From Bifidobacterium tibiigranuli (GTDB lineage: Bacteria; Actinomycetota; Actinomycetes; Actinomycetales; Bifidobacteriaceae): a DNA stretch of 64,000 bases. Below, piece by piece: positions 63,374 to 64,000 of this stretch; position 1 is the first letter of the stretch; each line of letters opens with the position of its first letter. The stretch is from contig NZ_QLZA01000007.1 in assembly GCF_009371885.1 (NCBI RefSeq), positions 62,001-126,000 of the forward strand, in the 5' to 3' direction. A program made the translations under genes and the position numbers. The notes under the pieces were generated by a model. It saw only the letters and a list, made by a program, of their open reading frames with translations, was not told where the DNA came from and searched no databases.

Positions 63374-64000
63374 CTACGCATCGCTTCCGTTCCCGCGCTG
63401 GGCGCGCCAACGATAGCTCCATGTCGATCTGATGAGCAGATTCGCGGCGAACAGGATGTTGCGCCGGTCCTCGTCCGAAAGTCCGGCGAATGATCCGATC
63501 ATCTCGGGCAAGGCCTTGGGCAAGGAGCCCAGCACGCCGGAAAAATGGTCGGTGCCGCTTGCGGCGAGAATCGAGAACAAGGCGTCGACGGCGCGTTGGC
63601 GTTGCTCGTGCGACAAACTGCCCAGCCACTCGTTCAGCGATGTGTTGAAATACTGCGAGCTGGGCGCGATGGCGGGAAGCACTTCGAAGGCACCGCCCTG
63701 CACCTGCCAGGAGAACGCCATATGCTGCATGATGCCCTTCTGGTCGGAACGCACCACGACGCAGGGCTCCGGGGTTTCCAGAATCATACCGACTATGGAT
63801 GAATCGGGCACGATTTTCTCGACTTTCGGCACGACTGCCTGGTAGCGCGGGCTGGTCACCACCTCGGATGGGAAACCGGGGCCGTCAAGCGAGAAGACAC
63901 GCACGATCCGCTGCTGGATGTCGTCGGCGGCATTCATGGCGGCGTGAACGGCGAGATTGCCGCCCTTCGAGTGCCCGAGTAGCATTATCGGCCCATTCCA
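63374..64000 (-). CDS. DUF2974 (Mbeg1-like) alpha/beta hydrolase, C-terminal part
   Basis: The gene runs off the window; 208 residues are present. The nucleophile elbow GHSKGGNLAVHAAM (Gly-x-Ser-x-Gly-Gly) and VFSLDGPGFPSEV are hallmarks of DUF2974 lipase-like proteins, common in Firmicutes and bifidobacteria. Substrate unknown. The catalytic His may lie in the HMAFSW region or beyond. Ends in a basic SYRWRAQRG tail. Confidence 0.85.
   Translation of the reverse strand, partial: WNGPIMLLGHSKGGNLAVHAAMNAADDIQQRIVRVFSLDGPGFPSEVVTSPRYQAVVPKVEKIVPDSSIVGMILETPEPCVVVRSDQKGIMQHMAFSWQVQGGAFEVLPAIAPSSQYFNTSLNEWLGSLSHEQRQRAVDALFSILAASGTDHFSGVLGSLPKALPEMIGSFAGLSDEDRRNILFAANLLIRSTWSYRWRAQRGNGSDA

Overview
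The window looks like a chromosomal segment of a high-GC actinobacterium, most likely a Bifidobacterium or close relative. This is inferred, not computed. The grounds are high-GC coding bias, an NdgR/LtbR-type IclR regulator divergent from leuCD, a fused ECF ATPase, short ABC sugar operons without their own ATPase, and a decayed DUF4143 ATPase.

Layout. 1-7.4 kb: the start of a D-serine dehydratase gene, then polysaccharide-type genes (Wzz/BY-kinase, a helical membrane protein, an O-antigen ligase/polymerase-like protein), a repeat-rich gap with a DUF4143 pseudogene, and a DUF4236...DUF3761 membrane protein. 7.6-13.9 kb: a class V aminotransferase resembling pyridoxamine-pyruvate aminotransferase, an ECF vitamin transporter (T, fused A-A', S) and an aquaporin. 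14.8-26.6 kb: nicotinamidase, MsrAB, carboxylesterase, SWIM-SNF2 helicase, a DUF3100 transporter with a divergent AsnC-type regulator, an NAD(P)H oxidoreductase and gltX. 27.1-30.8 kb: tRNA-Glu and tRNA-Gln, then a carbohydrate ABC importer. 31-47.6 kb: mostly housekeeping genes (tag, TetR and quinone reductase, metallophosphoesterase, ndgR-leuC-leuD, a dihydroorotate dehydrogenase-like gene, murA, a TetR-MFS pair, plsC, gpsA). 59.4-64 kb: ddl, a CPBP protease, an MscS channel and a partial DUF2974 lipase-like gene.

The best candidate for an undescribed system is the island at 48.1-59.1 kb. An NMT1/SsuA-type ABC importer is followed without real gaps by an Asp/Glu-racemase-superfamily enzyme with an arylmalonate-decarboxylase-like single-cysteine site, a TRZ/ATZ-type amidohydrolase, an amidase, an SDR and a CodA-like amidohydrolase. 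A FadR-type GntR gene comes next, and divergent from it lie a cyclase-family hydrolase and a second amidase. The same 15-bp operator, ATTGGTCCTACCAAT, overlaps the -10 region of both catabolic promoters, and a near copy lies before the regulator gene. This suggests one inducible, oxygen-independent route for importing and dismantling a small nitrogen-containing (probably cyclic amide or imide) compound. The substrate cannot be read from the sequence.

A second notable signal is a family of 152-155-bp intergenic elements with CTATTAAGCAC/GTGCTTAATAG ends. There are six copies, arranged as three inverted pairs (9.0-9.4, 41.6-42.0 and 62.0-62.3 kb), with no transposase nearby.
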